This document shows positions 9,977 through 21,251 of a stretch of DNA of 46,791 bases, in pieces. Under the pieces are notes generated by a model. The model saw nothing but the letters and a program-made list of their open reading frames with translations, was not told the DNA's origin and made no database searches. The DNA is from Phaeoceros laevis (Eukaryota > Anthocerotophyta > Anthocerotopsida > Notothyladales). The translations under genes were made by a program, and so were the position numbers. The stretch spans positions 30,758 to 77,548 of the forward strand of contig JBNGIQ010008849.1 in assembly GCA_049999765.1 (NCBI GenBank), read 5' to 3'. How positions within the stretch are numbered: the stretch's first letter is position 1; each line of letters opens with the position of its first letter.

Positions 9977-12900
9977 ATGTCTGGAATGTTGGCCAATCTG
10001 TCAGCAGCTCCACGGGTGGCCAGATGTGCTTGCGGGAGGGACTTCACCACTCCTCTTACCCGCCATGTGTCAACCATTGCCTCCTCGACAACCACTTCAT
10101 CCTCCATGAGCAGTGTCCAATTGCAGCGTGGGCTATGCCTGAGGCAGGGAAGCAGCAACAGCTGGCCACCATTTTGGGCGCAGGTCACTTATGGATCAGC
10201 TCACCCGGCACCGGCCAATGCTAGGACCAGACAGCGCAAGAATCGAGTCCGGGCGGCTGTGGCTGTTGATCCCCCCAGAATCACGCCCATGGGATTGGAA
10301 GTCACAGAGATTTCCGAGCCAAATTCACGGGTGAATTCCTGTCTCAAGTTTGGGTTTTACAACCTTGGTTTCCTTGGTGGCCAGTGTTCTGAGCCTGCGT
10401 TGTCGCACACTTAGACCTGTATGTCTGGCAGCTTCGGCTGAAGGTGTTCGTGCCCACCGAGGTGTGTAAAAACAGCTACGATCAGGTCATCAAGGAGCTA
10501 AGCAAGAAAACAAAGGTGCTGATCTTTCAACATATAACCACCGTCCCTGCTTCCAGACCATTGGGGCATGAGTTGTCTGGATTGGCATTTGTTCCTAAGA
10601 AGGTGAGTTTGCATGAAAAAGGTTCCAGGGTTCCGTCCCGGCAAGAATGTGCCAGAGTCTGTGCTGGTCGACTACATAGGAGCTCAGAAAATAAGGGCGT
10701 CTGCTGTTGAATCCATTCTCAAAAGGACTCTTCCGGAAGCACTCTCTTCGGTGAGTTCATAGAACGTCTTTGTTCCCAAGCTCCACCATACTTCAGTCAC
10801 ATACATCCTTGACATGGAAGGCAACTCAGGTAGCAGGACGAGCTCTCAAGGAGTCGGAGCATATCGTGACCAAATTCGATGACTTGCAGGCTTCGTTTTC
10901 GCCAGTTTCGTCCCTCAGGTTTACCTTCTCAGTCCACTGCCGGTCATCAATGTTATTTTGATGAGTACTGGTTATTGGGGCACTGAGGCCGTCGTCATGT
11001 TAGCTATGATGTGGCAGTTGACGTGATCCCAGAGATAACGTGGACTTCAGAAAATGCTTACAAGCATTTGAAGGTTGTGGTGGAGGTAGAGGAAGAAACA
11101 GCCCCTCAAAGAGCGGCTGATGCGGAGTTGAGGTCACGGCACAAGGATCTTGGTTCACTCAGAATTGTCAGTGACAGAGGAATTCAGGTCGGGTTTCTGC
11201 CAGTTGCACTTCAGTGCATCATGCTTTTCGGTGGAAATGAAGGGTGCCATACTCGCCCGTTTTCTGGGTCCTTTACCTGTTGCTTCTTATATGTCAATGC
11301 AGTTGGGAGATATGGCTATTGTTGACATATCTGCCCGTCGAATAAATGATGATGGTTCACTTGGGGATAAAATATTGTCAGCAGAACAAAAGGGTGGGTG
11401 CCTGGACTAAGCAAATGGTTTGTCATGAGCGTTGCATGTCACAACTGGCAAAGTAGTTTGCACTACTCCAATTAACATGCTAAGTATACAGAAAACGTGA
11501 TATTGACGTTTCTCTTTTTATTGCAGGATTTCAAGTAGACACCGAAGAAGGTGGCAAGCTATTGCCTGGACTTATTGACGAATTGATTGGGCAGAAAGTG
11601 GAGGAAAGCCGTTCTTTTGACCTTACCTTTCCTGAAACTTGGCAGCAACAAGCTCTGCGTGGAGTTCGAGGGCGATTTGATGTGAGGAATACTCTATTGC
11701 CTTGGGTTGAATAGGTGTTGATCACGTATATGTGCTTCCCAGTGGCCCGACGTTGCCAATACCTCTACATCTTGCTTGCAGGTCGCAGTCAAAGAGCTTT
11801 TTGTGAGAGTGCTTCCTGAACTAGATGACTCGCTTGCAGGGAAGCTGATCGAGACTTGCACATCTGTTAGCCAGGTCGGGAAGCTTCTTCTCCGGATCCA
11901 GTGTGTGACTTGAAAGGGAACATCAATTAAAGGAATTTGCTACTGATGTTCGCAATTTTGTCACAAGCAGGTCAAAGAGCTGTTGCTGAAAAAGCACCAG
12001 AAGATATCAGATGACCGCAGGAAACAGGATGTTAACATGGCTGTGACTGATGAGCTTGCAAAGGTCTAAATCCTTTCATGGCCCTTGTGTCTCTTGTTGC
12101 GATCATCCCAATTGCTTTCTATTTTGGCTCCTATATCTGATTTGTTCAATGAATGTAGGACTTCGTTTTCAAGCAGCTTCATTGTCTCACCTCCTCCTTG
12201 TCCTTTACAGGTGACAGTTGTTGAAATCCCTAATTCTTTGTTAGAGGAGCAGGGACGCCAAATGTATGCCTCCAAACTGATGGAGCTGCAGGTTAGATGG
12301 ATGATCCTCTGAGTTGCAACTCGAAATTTGCTGGTGTCGTCTGTAAGGGACATTATTCCACATGCGTGGTGACATCTCTTTTAACATAGGACTGTGACCT
12401 GTGCAGGCGAGCATGAAGCTGGGTAAGGAGGAACTAGTGCAGTTCACCTCTCCGGAGATGATCAACAATTATCTCCTGCAGAAGAAAGAGTCCATAAAAA
12501 ATGCTGTAAAAGTGGCTCTGGCAGTGGCAGAGATATACAAGCTTGAAAATCTTTCGGTTACAGCACTACCCTTGTCATTTAGTTTGACAATTTCTTCTTC
12601 TACTACTGTGCTGTGGTGCTGAAGTTAAGCAGCTGTCCGTGCAAGCTGAAACGGCTTTTGTTGCTTCCTGTAACTTCAGTACACTGAGGAAGAACTTAAT
12701 CGGGAGGTGGACATAGCCATTGCTGAGTTTGAACAATACAAGCAGGAGTACGATAAGAAACGAGTGCGGGAGCAGGTACGTGCTTCACTTCTTTCGTAAG
12801 GTTGCTTGCTTGGTCTCAGATGTTGAAAGGAGTATTTTGCATCATCTGTGGCTGCTAACTGTGCATTGTGTGCATTTTTTGTGTGCCTGGCACCCGTTTG

Positions 12901-13023
12901 CAGGCACAAGAGATGCTAGAAGGATCTAAGGTGTTGGACTGGCTTCTGGAAAACGTAGAAGTGACATACGCAGTGAAAAGGACCGATAGCTCCAACCAAT
13001 TTTCCTACAAATCGAGCAGTTGA
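9977..13023 (+). CDS. TIG: trigger factor-like chaperone, chloroplast-targeted
   Basis: Thirteen exons join in phase to about 572 residues: 9977-10330, 10432-10515, 10622-10750, 10830-10918, 11004-11187, 11303-11393, 11527-11681, 11782-11874, 11971-12063, 12211-12291, 12407-12556, 12680-12775, 12904-13023. Exon 1 (118 residues) is rich in Ser, Thr, Arg and Ala with almost no acidic residues early on, as expected of a plastid transit peptide. Exon 3 carries VPGFRPGKNVPESV, the trigger-factor ribosome-docking signature. Residues around 281-365 (GDMAIVDISARRINDDGS onward) fit the FKBP-type prolyl isomerase domain, and the rest is the helical C-terminal arm domain. Bacterial trigger factor binds ribosomal protein uL23 and shields nascent chains; the plastid protein is inferred to do the same on chloroplast ribosomes. 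The start is the first ATG in the exon-1 frame; the frame is open upstream without an ATG. Confidence 0.93.
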
Positions 13024-14792
13024 TGAGCGAGCTCAACTCCGCATCGTGATTAACGAAAAGTCAAAAATGAGGGCAGATTCTCACGGGAGGTCGAAAAGGT
13101 GGAACCCCTTGCAAGCCTTTTTCTAACGGTGTGCGAGAGGGTGAAGTGACTGGGAAGCTGAAACTCGAGCCACACCACTTCTGCCTTCAAGGGTCCTCAC
13201 AGCGAGATGTGGTGGATGAGGCTCGTGTTGGAAGTTCCGATGTGAATGCTGCCTGCATCTCGCTGCTGCTGGAGCTCGTAAGGATAGCTAACGAGGCGCA
13301 GTCTTCCAAGCAGGAGCTTTGGGTCCTTTTGTACTAGGCCTCGGAGAGGAAATCCAGGATGTGTCTTGGGCTACAATTTTGGGATCCTGTCGTATGCCTG
13401 TACATGGGCTTCGCGTGAAGGGCAAATCATGTTGTCAAGGGGATGAACTGCGGAGTCTGGAGTCGTAAGCTGGCCGGACGGTCGTTGGCAATGAGCTTAT
13501 GAGATATGTTTAGTAGTCCTGCCTCCGAGTCGCCGAGTTACCTACCGTCCTTGACCTCTTGGGCAGGGGTCGCAGGGCCAGTGTAGTTGGGAACGATCTG
13601 AGGCTGGTCACGAATCATGAGCTGGACTCATGCTCCCCACGAGGCTTGCTGCTTCCCCCATTACCAAATTTGTGCACCAGTCCCCAGATCGGAGACAAAG
13701 CGCTTTGGCATCACCCACCACCCATATGCCACTTATGCTTTCGGCCTGATTGCAACGCCGGTGAATAATCAACCAGGGCTCTGGCATCAGAAAGGCGTGA
13801 TTGCCGTACAACATCTGTAGTCTCGAACGTCGGATGAGAAATACCAGTGCAGCGCCAACCAAGATTCTAATCAGTCAACTAGGGCAGTGACACAGCATTG
13901 GGCCTCACGCACATGAGCTATGGCTTTCGCGGCCAGCTCCTCGTGAGTACATGAGAGAGACACTGACGGATTGTCTTCCTGAGAGAGACAGAGTCCTTTT
14001 TAAACCTGGCCTAATCCTCTAGAAGGAATCTAGGAACTAACTTAGCATGTAACATGGGAGTTCCCTCAAACATGCACAACTTCCGGTTCAAGTCCTAGTC
14101 CGAGGTTTTGGTATGGTCAGTAGTCCGACATTCACAAGCAAGAGGTACGGACTTGGGTAGTCTAGTTGGTGTGCCAAGGGACGATCACAGGCACCGCATA
14201 GCTAGCCAGCCAGCGCAGGGCAGAGCAGACGAATCCAAGCACCCCAATCGCATCATCAGCTGCTTGCGACGAAAGGACGCAGATTGGACAAGCGTACCGG
14301 CTACTCAGATATGTCCACCTGGGCACTCCCCCCGACAGCAGACCAATCCTCTGCTACAGTTTTTCTTACGGCGCACGAAAGGTCAGGGACGTTCGCCGGT
14401 TTATCAGTGTGAGAGGTTTGCGATTGGCGAAGGTCCCACCGCATTGGCGGCAGGAAGGGCAGCGGAAGACCCCAGTGCGTGAACTGAAGTGTGCAGCAGC
14501 TATCCCCCAAACAGCGCCGCGTTCAAGGCCCACCACGCACGGAGCGGCAGTGGCACAGGAGTTGCTTGCCCACTTTCACAATCTGGCCCCTCCCCTCCCC
14601 CGCTTTATAGTTAGTTTAGTGCTCCCATGCTCTCTCAGCCTGCAGCTCCTCTGATCGGTGGTGTTGGCTGGCGGGCTGGCTGGCTGCTCACTGAAACCCT
14701 CCTAGCATTGTCCTTCTCCCAGGCTCGGCAGTGCCTGCTGTCGGTGTTGTGCCTGAGCTGTTCGGCTACCTGGGAGTCTCCTTCCTCGAGCC
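13024..14792. other. spacer between trigger factor and P5CS
   Basis: No exon could be supported. The left part is probably trigger-factor 3' UTR. It contains the second arm of the dispersed inverted repeat at 14008-14090. The last few hundred bases, pyrimidine-rich around 14587-14740, should hold the P5CS promoter and 5' UTR. Confidence 0.5.
14008..14090 (-). repeat. dispersed repeat, arm B (inverted relative to 8501-8613)
   Basis: Its reverse complement aligns with 8501-8613 but has only one copy of the tagatt..tctagaggattag segment, so the two arms differ by an internal duplication. It sits in the spacer upstream of P5CS. Confidence 0.7.
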
Positions 14793-17700
14793 ATGGATCC
14801 CTCACGGGCTTTCGTAAGGGACGTGAAGCGAGTTATTGTGAAGGTACAGCTTCTCAAATTCTTGTTGGGGTTGCATACAGAAAGCGCACTGTGTCTATTC
14901 TTCCGATTTTTGCAATTATGCATCTTATGTCTTCAAGTTTGGGCAGACTCCCTGTACTCCTAGTTCGGAGAGCTGTTAGATATGTGAAGCTGAATGTCGG
15001 GTACAGAAGGCAAAAAAAAATTAACTACTCCATCACCTCATTCGGAGCTGCTTCTGCGTTCCGACGAATTGTCAGCATTTCCATCCATAGGATAGATTGA
15101 ATCCTGCAAAATGTTGTTGTCTTTCAAGCTTTTGCCCGCTTAGGAGGATGAAGCTCGTAGGACGGCATGAACTTAATGCTTTCCATGTCTGACGAGCTGG
15201 ATGTCGAGGTGCAAGTTCTGCAAAATAGAAGTTGAATAAATACTTGCTCTTGGGCCACAGTTACCAAGACCATGTCGCCATTTCATGCTTCTATTCTTTG
15301 AGTAAACGTGCTCTGGAGAGGAGGCGTATACAGCACTTGAGACAACCAGTTCTCTCGCCAGGCATGCTAAGGTGTCGCACTGGGCATTGCGCAGGTGGGA
15401 ACAGCCGTGGTAACAAGGTCGGATGGCAAACTGGCACTGGGACGGCTGGGCTGGGTGTGCGAACAGGTAATGCGTGACTGTAGAAATGAGTGAATGAGCG
15501 TGGAGTCGGTGCATGCGGTATGACGTAGGTTCTGAAGACGCTGATTCCGCCCAACTTTCCGTAGGTGCAAGAAATGATGGCAGACGGGATAGATGTCATT
15601 TTTGTCACGTCAGGGGCAGTGGGAGTTGGGCGTCAGAAGCTCCGGTATCAGCGCTTTCTAAACAGCAGGTCCGTAGCTCGACTGGCTCTAAACAATTCAT
15701 CGAGGAAAACTCACTCTATTGAGTCTGCACGTTCAACCAGCTGTTAAGGTGAAAACGGTGGGCAACTTTTGCAGCTTCCAAGACTTACAGAAGCCACAAA
15801 ACGAGCTGGATGGTAAAGCTTGTGCAGCAGTTGGACAGAGTGGGCTCATGGCCCTCTATGACAGTTTGTTCTCCCAGGTGCCTAAAGGAGCCATTTATTT
15901 GCTTTGTGGTGGTATCCTATATCTAGTTGACATATGATGGTTTTATCCAAATGGAGTGCGTTATGGCTTTTCCTCCTTTGATTTTGTGGTTTCTGTTGTT
16001 GCAGCTCGGCGTCGAAATTTCGCAGCTGCTTGTTACTGATCATGATTTCCGAGATCCAGACTTCCGAAACCAGCTTTCAGCTATCGTCTCTAGCCTGCTT
16101 GCACACCGAGTTGTCCCAATTTTTAACGAGAATGACGCAGTTAGTACCAGAAAGGCGCCTTACAAGGTGTGATGTCCATCTCTCCTATTGTATTTGGAGA
16201 CCTGTAGACTCTTTTCTTTGTTTTCAATCTCTCAGTCTTTTTTATTCACTGGAATTGAGGTGTGTATCTTCAGGATGCTACTGGAATTTTTTGGGACAAC
16301 GACAGTCTTGCAGCTCTGCTTGCTTTGGAGCTCAAGGCAGATCTGCTTATCCTTCTAAGTGATGTTGAGGGCTTGTACACTGGTCCTCCAAGCGATTCAC
16401 AGTCACAGCTCATTCATACATACATCAAAGAGCAGCATGAGAATACAGTGACTTTTGGAGAAAAATCAAGGGTTGGGAGAGGTGGCATGACAGCGAAAGT
16501 GTACGCTGCGTGGAATGCAGCTGCTGCTGGGATACCTGTGATTATCACAAGGTGAGCCTTCGCGATCGATTTGGCCTTGCTGTCATTGTCCTGGCAGTCC
16601 AGTGATGCTCCTGATTATGCTCCTTGTATCCACCCAACCCTCCTTATCCTGACTGGACCCTGTTACATATGTTTGGAGCCCTGACGCATAGCTGGTTGGA
16701 TGCAAAGTGGGTTTGCTACAGATGGGCTTCATAGAGTGATGAGAGGTGAGCGCATCGGAACTCTGTTCCACAAGGAGGCACAAGACATAATCACCCTGAA
16801 GGAACTTGGAGCTCGTGAGATGGCTGTTGCTGCAAGGGACGCGAGTCGCAGATTGCAGGTAGTACATTGCAGGTAGTTTGCATGGAAATTGTGGAACTTC
16901 TTGCTTCAGGACCTTGACCAAACTGCAAACAAGTGATGTTATGCCAGACACGTTTATTGGAAGCGATGATTGATTATCACGGGTTGATTGATGCAGTCAC
17001 TTTCATCAGCTGAGCGGCGGAAAGTTCTCCTTGATGTCGCTGAAGCTTTAGAATCAAAAGAGGAGATTATTGGGCATGAAAATGAAGCTGATGTCCCCAT
17101 GGTGATATTCTAAGTTCGTCAGTTTATCCCTTTTGATAATACAGTTCGTTTCATTTTTAAGATAAGGAGCTTGGCAAATTCAATCAGGGTTCTTGCGGAC
17201 ATGGATGAACCTATTGGGAAAGTACTGAAAAGAACAGAGATTGCTAAAAACCTTGTTCTTGACAAAACAGCTTGTGCGCTGGGAGTCGTTCTTATAATAG
17301 TTGAATCACGGCCTGACGCGTTAGTGCAGATTGCCTCACTAGCTATACGAAGTGGAAATGGTCTCCTGCTGAAAGGAGGCAAGGAGGCAGCTCGTTCCAA
17401 TGCTATCTTGCACAAGGTTGTCACTCCTGTAGGACTTATGCTGGGCGTTTGTTCCAAAACTTGGAATCAAGCATTTGGATTATTGTGGTTGTGCTGGTGC
17501 GATTCATATGATACAGGAACCTATCTCATTGGTTGAGCTTGGCAGGTGATCACAAGTGCTCTCCCTGAGTCAGTGGGAACTGATCTTATCGGGTTAGTGA
17601 CTTCACGGGAAGAGATTCCAGATTTGTTGAAGGTAGGACACAGAGACTACTGCGCGCTTCTTGTTCCAGTGTGCCAGATTTGTTGTTGCTAATATTTCTT

Positions 17701-19225
17701 TTCCTCTTCAGCTGGATGATGTGATTGATTTGGTGATACCACGAGGGAGCAACCAGCTAGTCTCACAGATAAAGGAGTCGACAAAGATCCCTGTGCTTGG
17801 TCATGCAGGTATAAGGGGTGCTCTGCTCAGTTGTCTTACCTGTTTCTGTAGTCTTGAGAATTTTGCTGAAGGTAATGCATTGCCTGTTTCATGTAGATGG
17901 TGTTTGTCATATTTTTCTGGACAAAGCAGTGGACTGGGCCAAGGCTCAAGCCATTGTCTTGGATGCGAAGCTGGATTACCCATCTGCCTGCAATGCTGTG
18001 GTGAGCTGAAAAGTATGGTTTGGCACGTTAATGCCTTTTTTGAAATATGAGAATTCAAATTGACTGGGGATTGCTTAATAATTTTAGGAAACTCTCCTGC
18101 TACATGAAGACCTGTTGAACTCAAGTGGACTACAGACTTTGTTCTTTGCCCTGCAGGCAAAGGGTGAGAAGCTGTTTTCTCCATATTCTCTTCGTTAGCT
18201 GAGATCATCACCTAGAGAAAAGCAAAACGTTAGACTGATATGAGCCACTTTTTCTAACTTCATCTGAGATAATGCCTGTGTGCAGGTGTGCAGATTTTTG
18301 GTGGGAGACGAGCAGTGGAGGTTTTGAAGCTTCCCCCGGCTGTAAAATTACATCATGAGTACAATTCCTTGGCTTGCACAGTGGAAATAGTTGCAGACGT
18401 ACAAGAGGCCATCAACCACATTCACCAACATGGCAGGTAGGACGAGAAAACGCCTTGAGAGGCTGATAGGGTTGGTGTAACTCTGCCTCCAAAGTTCAAG
18501 GTGACTCCTCTGACAATTCTCTTTGTTGGTATGGCAGTGCACACACTGACTGCATAATCACAGAAGACAGTGCAGTAGCTTCAACCTTCCTGAAGGGTGT
18601 TGACAGGTGAAGCTCTACTCATCACTTATTAGCCTGTTCATTGCTGGATTGGGTAATCAATATGCTGTTGTGGTCATGCAGTGCTGTTGTCCTTCACGAT
18701 GCAAGCACGAGGTTCTGCGATGGAGCACGGTTTGGCCTTGGCGCTGAGGTGTGGTTGTTGTTGGTGCTTTGAACGTTGTGTTACAATGGAACAACGAACA
18801 TTCCCAACAGAAAGTCAAGTCTGCTTGCTTGCAGGTGGGTATCAGCACGAGTAGGATACATGCGCGTGGACCTGTCGGAGTAGAAGGACTTCTTACCACA
18901 AGATGGTGAGCCGAAGCTTGCATTACATTGTTGGGAACAGATTTGAATGCTGCAGCTCCGGATTTTTGTTTTCTGGGTACTCATGTGCTGTGGTTGTGGG
19001 GTCAGGCTGGTAAGAGGATCTGGACAGGTGGTTGACGGGGACCGGGGGGTGGTTTACACACACAAGGATATGCCTACCGATTTAGATAGCATACAGGCCT
19101 TGAAAGCTGCCTCGTCCTCAAATGGGACCAATGGCTTCACCAACGGAGCAGCTCATGCGAAGAGTCATGCCACTAGCAACGGAGTTGCGGTTAGCAATGG
19201 CGTTGTGACTGCTGCGGTACACTGA
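14793..19225 (+). CDS. P5CS: delta-1-pyrroline-5-carboxylate synthetase (bifunctional), with a missing block
   Basis: Eighteen exons join in phase to about 740 residues: 14793-14843, 15395-15466, 15565-15668, 15775-15877, 16005-16166, 16274-16551, 16708-16858, 16997-17101, 17162-17416, 17546-17632, 17712-17808, 17897-18000, 18088-18163, 18286-18436, 18538-18606, 18682-18748, 18835-18905, 19006-19225. The N-terminal half is glutamate 5-kinase ([61 protein letters not shown]). The C-terminal half is gamma-glutamyl phosphate reductase, with the catalytic Cys at about residue 520 in DYPSACNAV. The enzyme makes P5C from glutamate using ATP and NADPH, the committed step of proline synthesis. Two oddities: the block normally between ENE(L/A)DV and SLA, which contains the MVARLxxTPGKI motif, is absent at the exon 8/9 junction; and a Ser/Asn/Gly/Ala-rich tail of about 50 residues extends the C-terminus. 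Confidence 0.95.
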
Positions 19226-21251
19226 TTTCGCAGTCTTTACAGTGGTCGCTAATTTCGCAGTTAGTACTACTGTAGGCGAGATCACTCAAGAATGTAATTA
19301 ATTGGAGAATCAATTCCATTGTATTCCCCGACTTGGGGAAATGGGTTTTTGTACATAGACATTGGTAGACTAGCTAGACAGGATCAAGCTGAAGCTGTCG
19401 ACGTACTGCCTGCCGGCTTTCTGCTTATAGAAGTTACTTGGACTCCCATGGTCCACAGAAAATCAGGAGATGTGGCCATTGCTATTCAACACGTGGAACA
19501 GCACAGCCTTCCCATGATGTTCCACAGCCTTCTCATGGAAGTGTTGCGCCTTTCCATGAATGACTTCAAGTGTAGTGTAGTACCAATGTACCAATAGCCC
19601 GTGAGCCCTCGAACGCCTTCATAACATATGGGATTGTGCAAATTGGGTAAGTTGAACCGTAACCGAAAGGCATCCAAACTTCCCAGGAAACATGGATTCA
19701 TGGAACCAACCTAATTGGCTGGCTTAAACCCTTGAGCTCCTCTAGTAATGTCGCGCAAGTAGCGGAGAAGATACTTGGTATGTGTGTGTGTTTATTGCTA
19801 CGGGGCATCGACCCCATAACGGGCCCAGCCTCAAAGTGGTACTTTTCTACATCGTGGGTTTATATAATTATATTAGACACTTGGTCAACGACAAAACTGG
19901 ACAAATATGGCTTATGAGGTCCGGGCATGGCTTATGGGGTCCGGGCATGGCTTATGGGGTCCGGGCAAGGCCTGTGCCCTGTAGGATGTAGAGCTTAAAA
20001 ACGACTTCTAGGAAGAGAAGTTAAGAGACACATCTCATTTTTATTACTGCTTATCCATCCGTTGAGCAGTGATGAGATGTGTGAGGCTGTGGTTCTTTAA
20101 ACTTCTTTTTTCACAATCTTATTTTTAGCAGGGTGCTTGTAGACCTATCTGTCGAGTTCAAAGTCCCAATCTCCAAGAAGGACGCCGGGCATGATTCACG
20201 CCTTGCAAGTATAGCAAAGTCCAAGCTGTGCCGCGGCCCAGGCATACCATTTTTAATGCGAATCCCGAGTCCCGACGGTGAGGAGAGAGGCAATCCTGAC
20301 ACACCCACTCGTGTGCTTCTTGCGGCCACCAGCCCCCTCATTTTATATCCTTCATAAGATGCCCTAGCGGGCTAATAAAGCTGGCAGACAGGTTTAATCG
20401 CACGTAAGCACTCCATTTGTGAGCAACGGCGCAGCCCCGGCCTTTACAGAACGTCAGAATTCTCAGCCCCTGAAATAGAGAAAGGTGGGCCAGCCGCCAA
20501 GTCACCGGCAGCCTCCGTTTTGGCAAATTTCCAAAAATACGCCTCACAATAATGGGCATGCCCGCTCAGTTCGTCTCCGTGCTCCCCTCACTCCTTGCCT
20601 TATGAGCATGCAGACAACACTTCCGCGCAATGCAGCAGCAGTGCACAAAAAGCAGGTGGTCTCCCTTGAGCTCCAGAGGTCATACCTTTTTGCACTGCCG
20701 CCTTGCTACGTGTGCACCACTCCCCGTTACTGTTCTTTTTGAAAAAGGTGGTGGGCTGAAAGGAGGTCTCTGATGATTATCTTCAACCGATTGTTCGGAG
20801 CACGCTTCCATGTGTATGTGGTGTCGCGGCCTCTGCTGAATTGGATTCTCAGCTCAGGCGCCTTACGCTGCACCCGGGTTCCATCCCTGCACTCCCCTCA
20901 TGGGTCTCGGACGTTCTGTGATTGTTGCATTGGGGGTAAAGAGGAGGTTTCCCTTCAGCACTTCTAGCAAGAGGACAATTCGCCGTGTCGTCCAATTGCC
21001 AGTTGCTCTTTCTGGGAGTCCAGTCGAGCATGATATGGCAGGTAGCTAGCTCGGGAGGAGCAGACCTCGGCCAAAATTTGTTGCCCCAGAAAAAAATGCT
21101 CGTACTGCGGCTTGTCCCGGTACCCCAGTTTCGGTGACGTCTCGTCTCTTCAGTGGCCGCGCTACGACGGCAGACGGATCGTGGAGGTTTAGGAGTCCAT
21201 ATGTAACTGCTGCTCACTCGAGAAGATTTCGAAGCCATCAGCCTGTTCAGC
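19226..21251. other. spacer between P5CS and LRR receptor kinase
   Basis: About 2 kb without a supportable exon. The left part is probably P5CS 3' UTR. It contains a perfect-to-near-perfect 3 x 20-bp tandem at 19908-19967. The right part should hold the receptor-kinase promoter. Confidence 0.5.
19908..19967 (+). repeat. 3 x 20-bp tandem repeat
   Basis: The unit tggcttatggggtccgggca appears three times in a row; the first copy has one substitution (gaggt for ggggt). The following bases continue with a partial, diverged copy. Confidence 0.9.

Noticed and set aside
9624-10109. Long + strand frame overlapping the start of the trigger-factor gene.
   Set aside because: It is out of frame with the conserved gene and has no protein-like features beyond chance.
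14075-14105. A ggttcaagtcc stretch resembling a tRNA T-loop.
   Set aside because: No complementary T-stem, anticodon arm or acceptor stem could be folded around it, and it overlaps the end of a dispersed repeat.
16674-16707. Use of the acceptor at 16690 (gcatag) for P5CS exon 7.
   Set aside because: It puts the exon out of phase with an early stop; the acceptor at 16707/16708 gives the conserved [16 protein letters not shown] reading.
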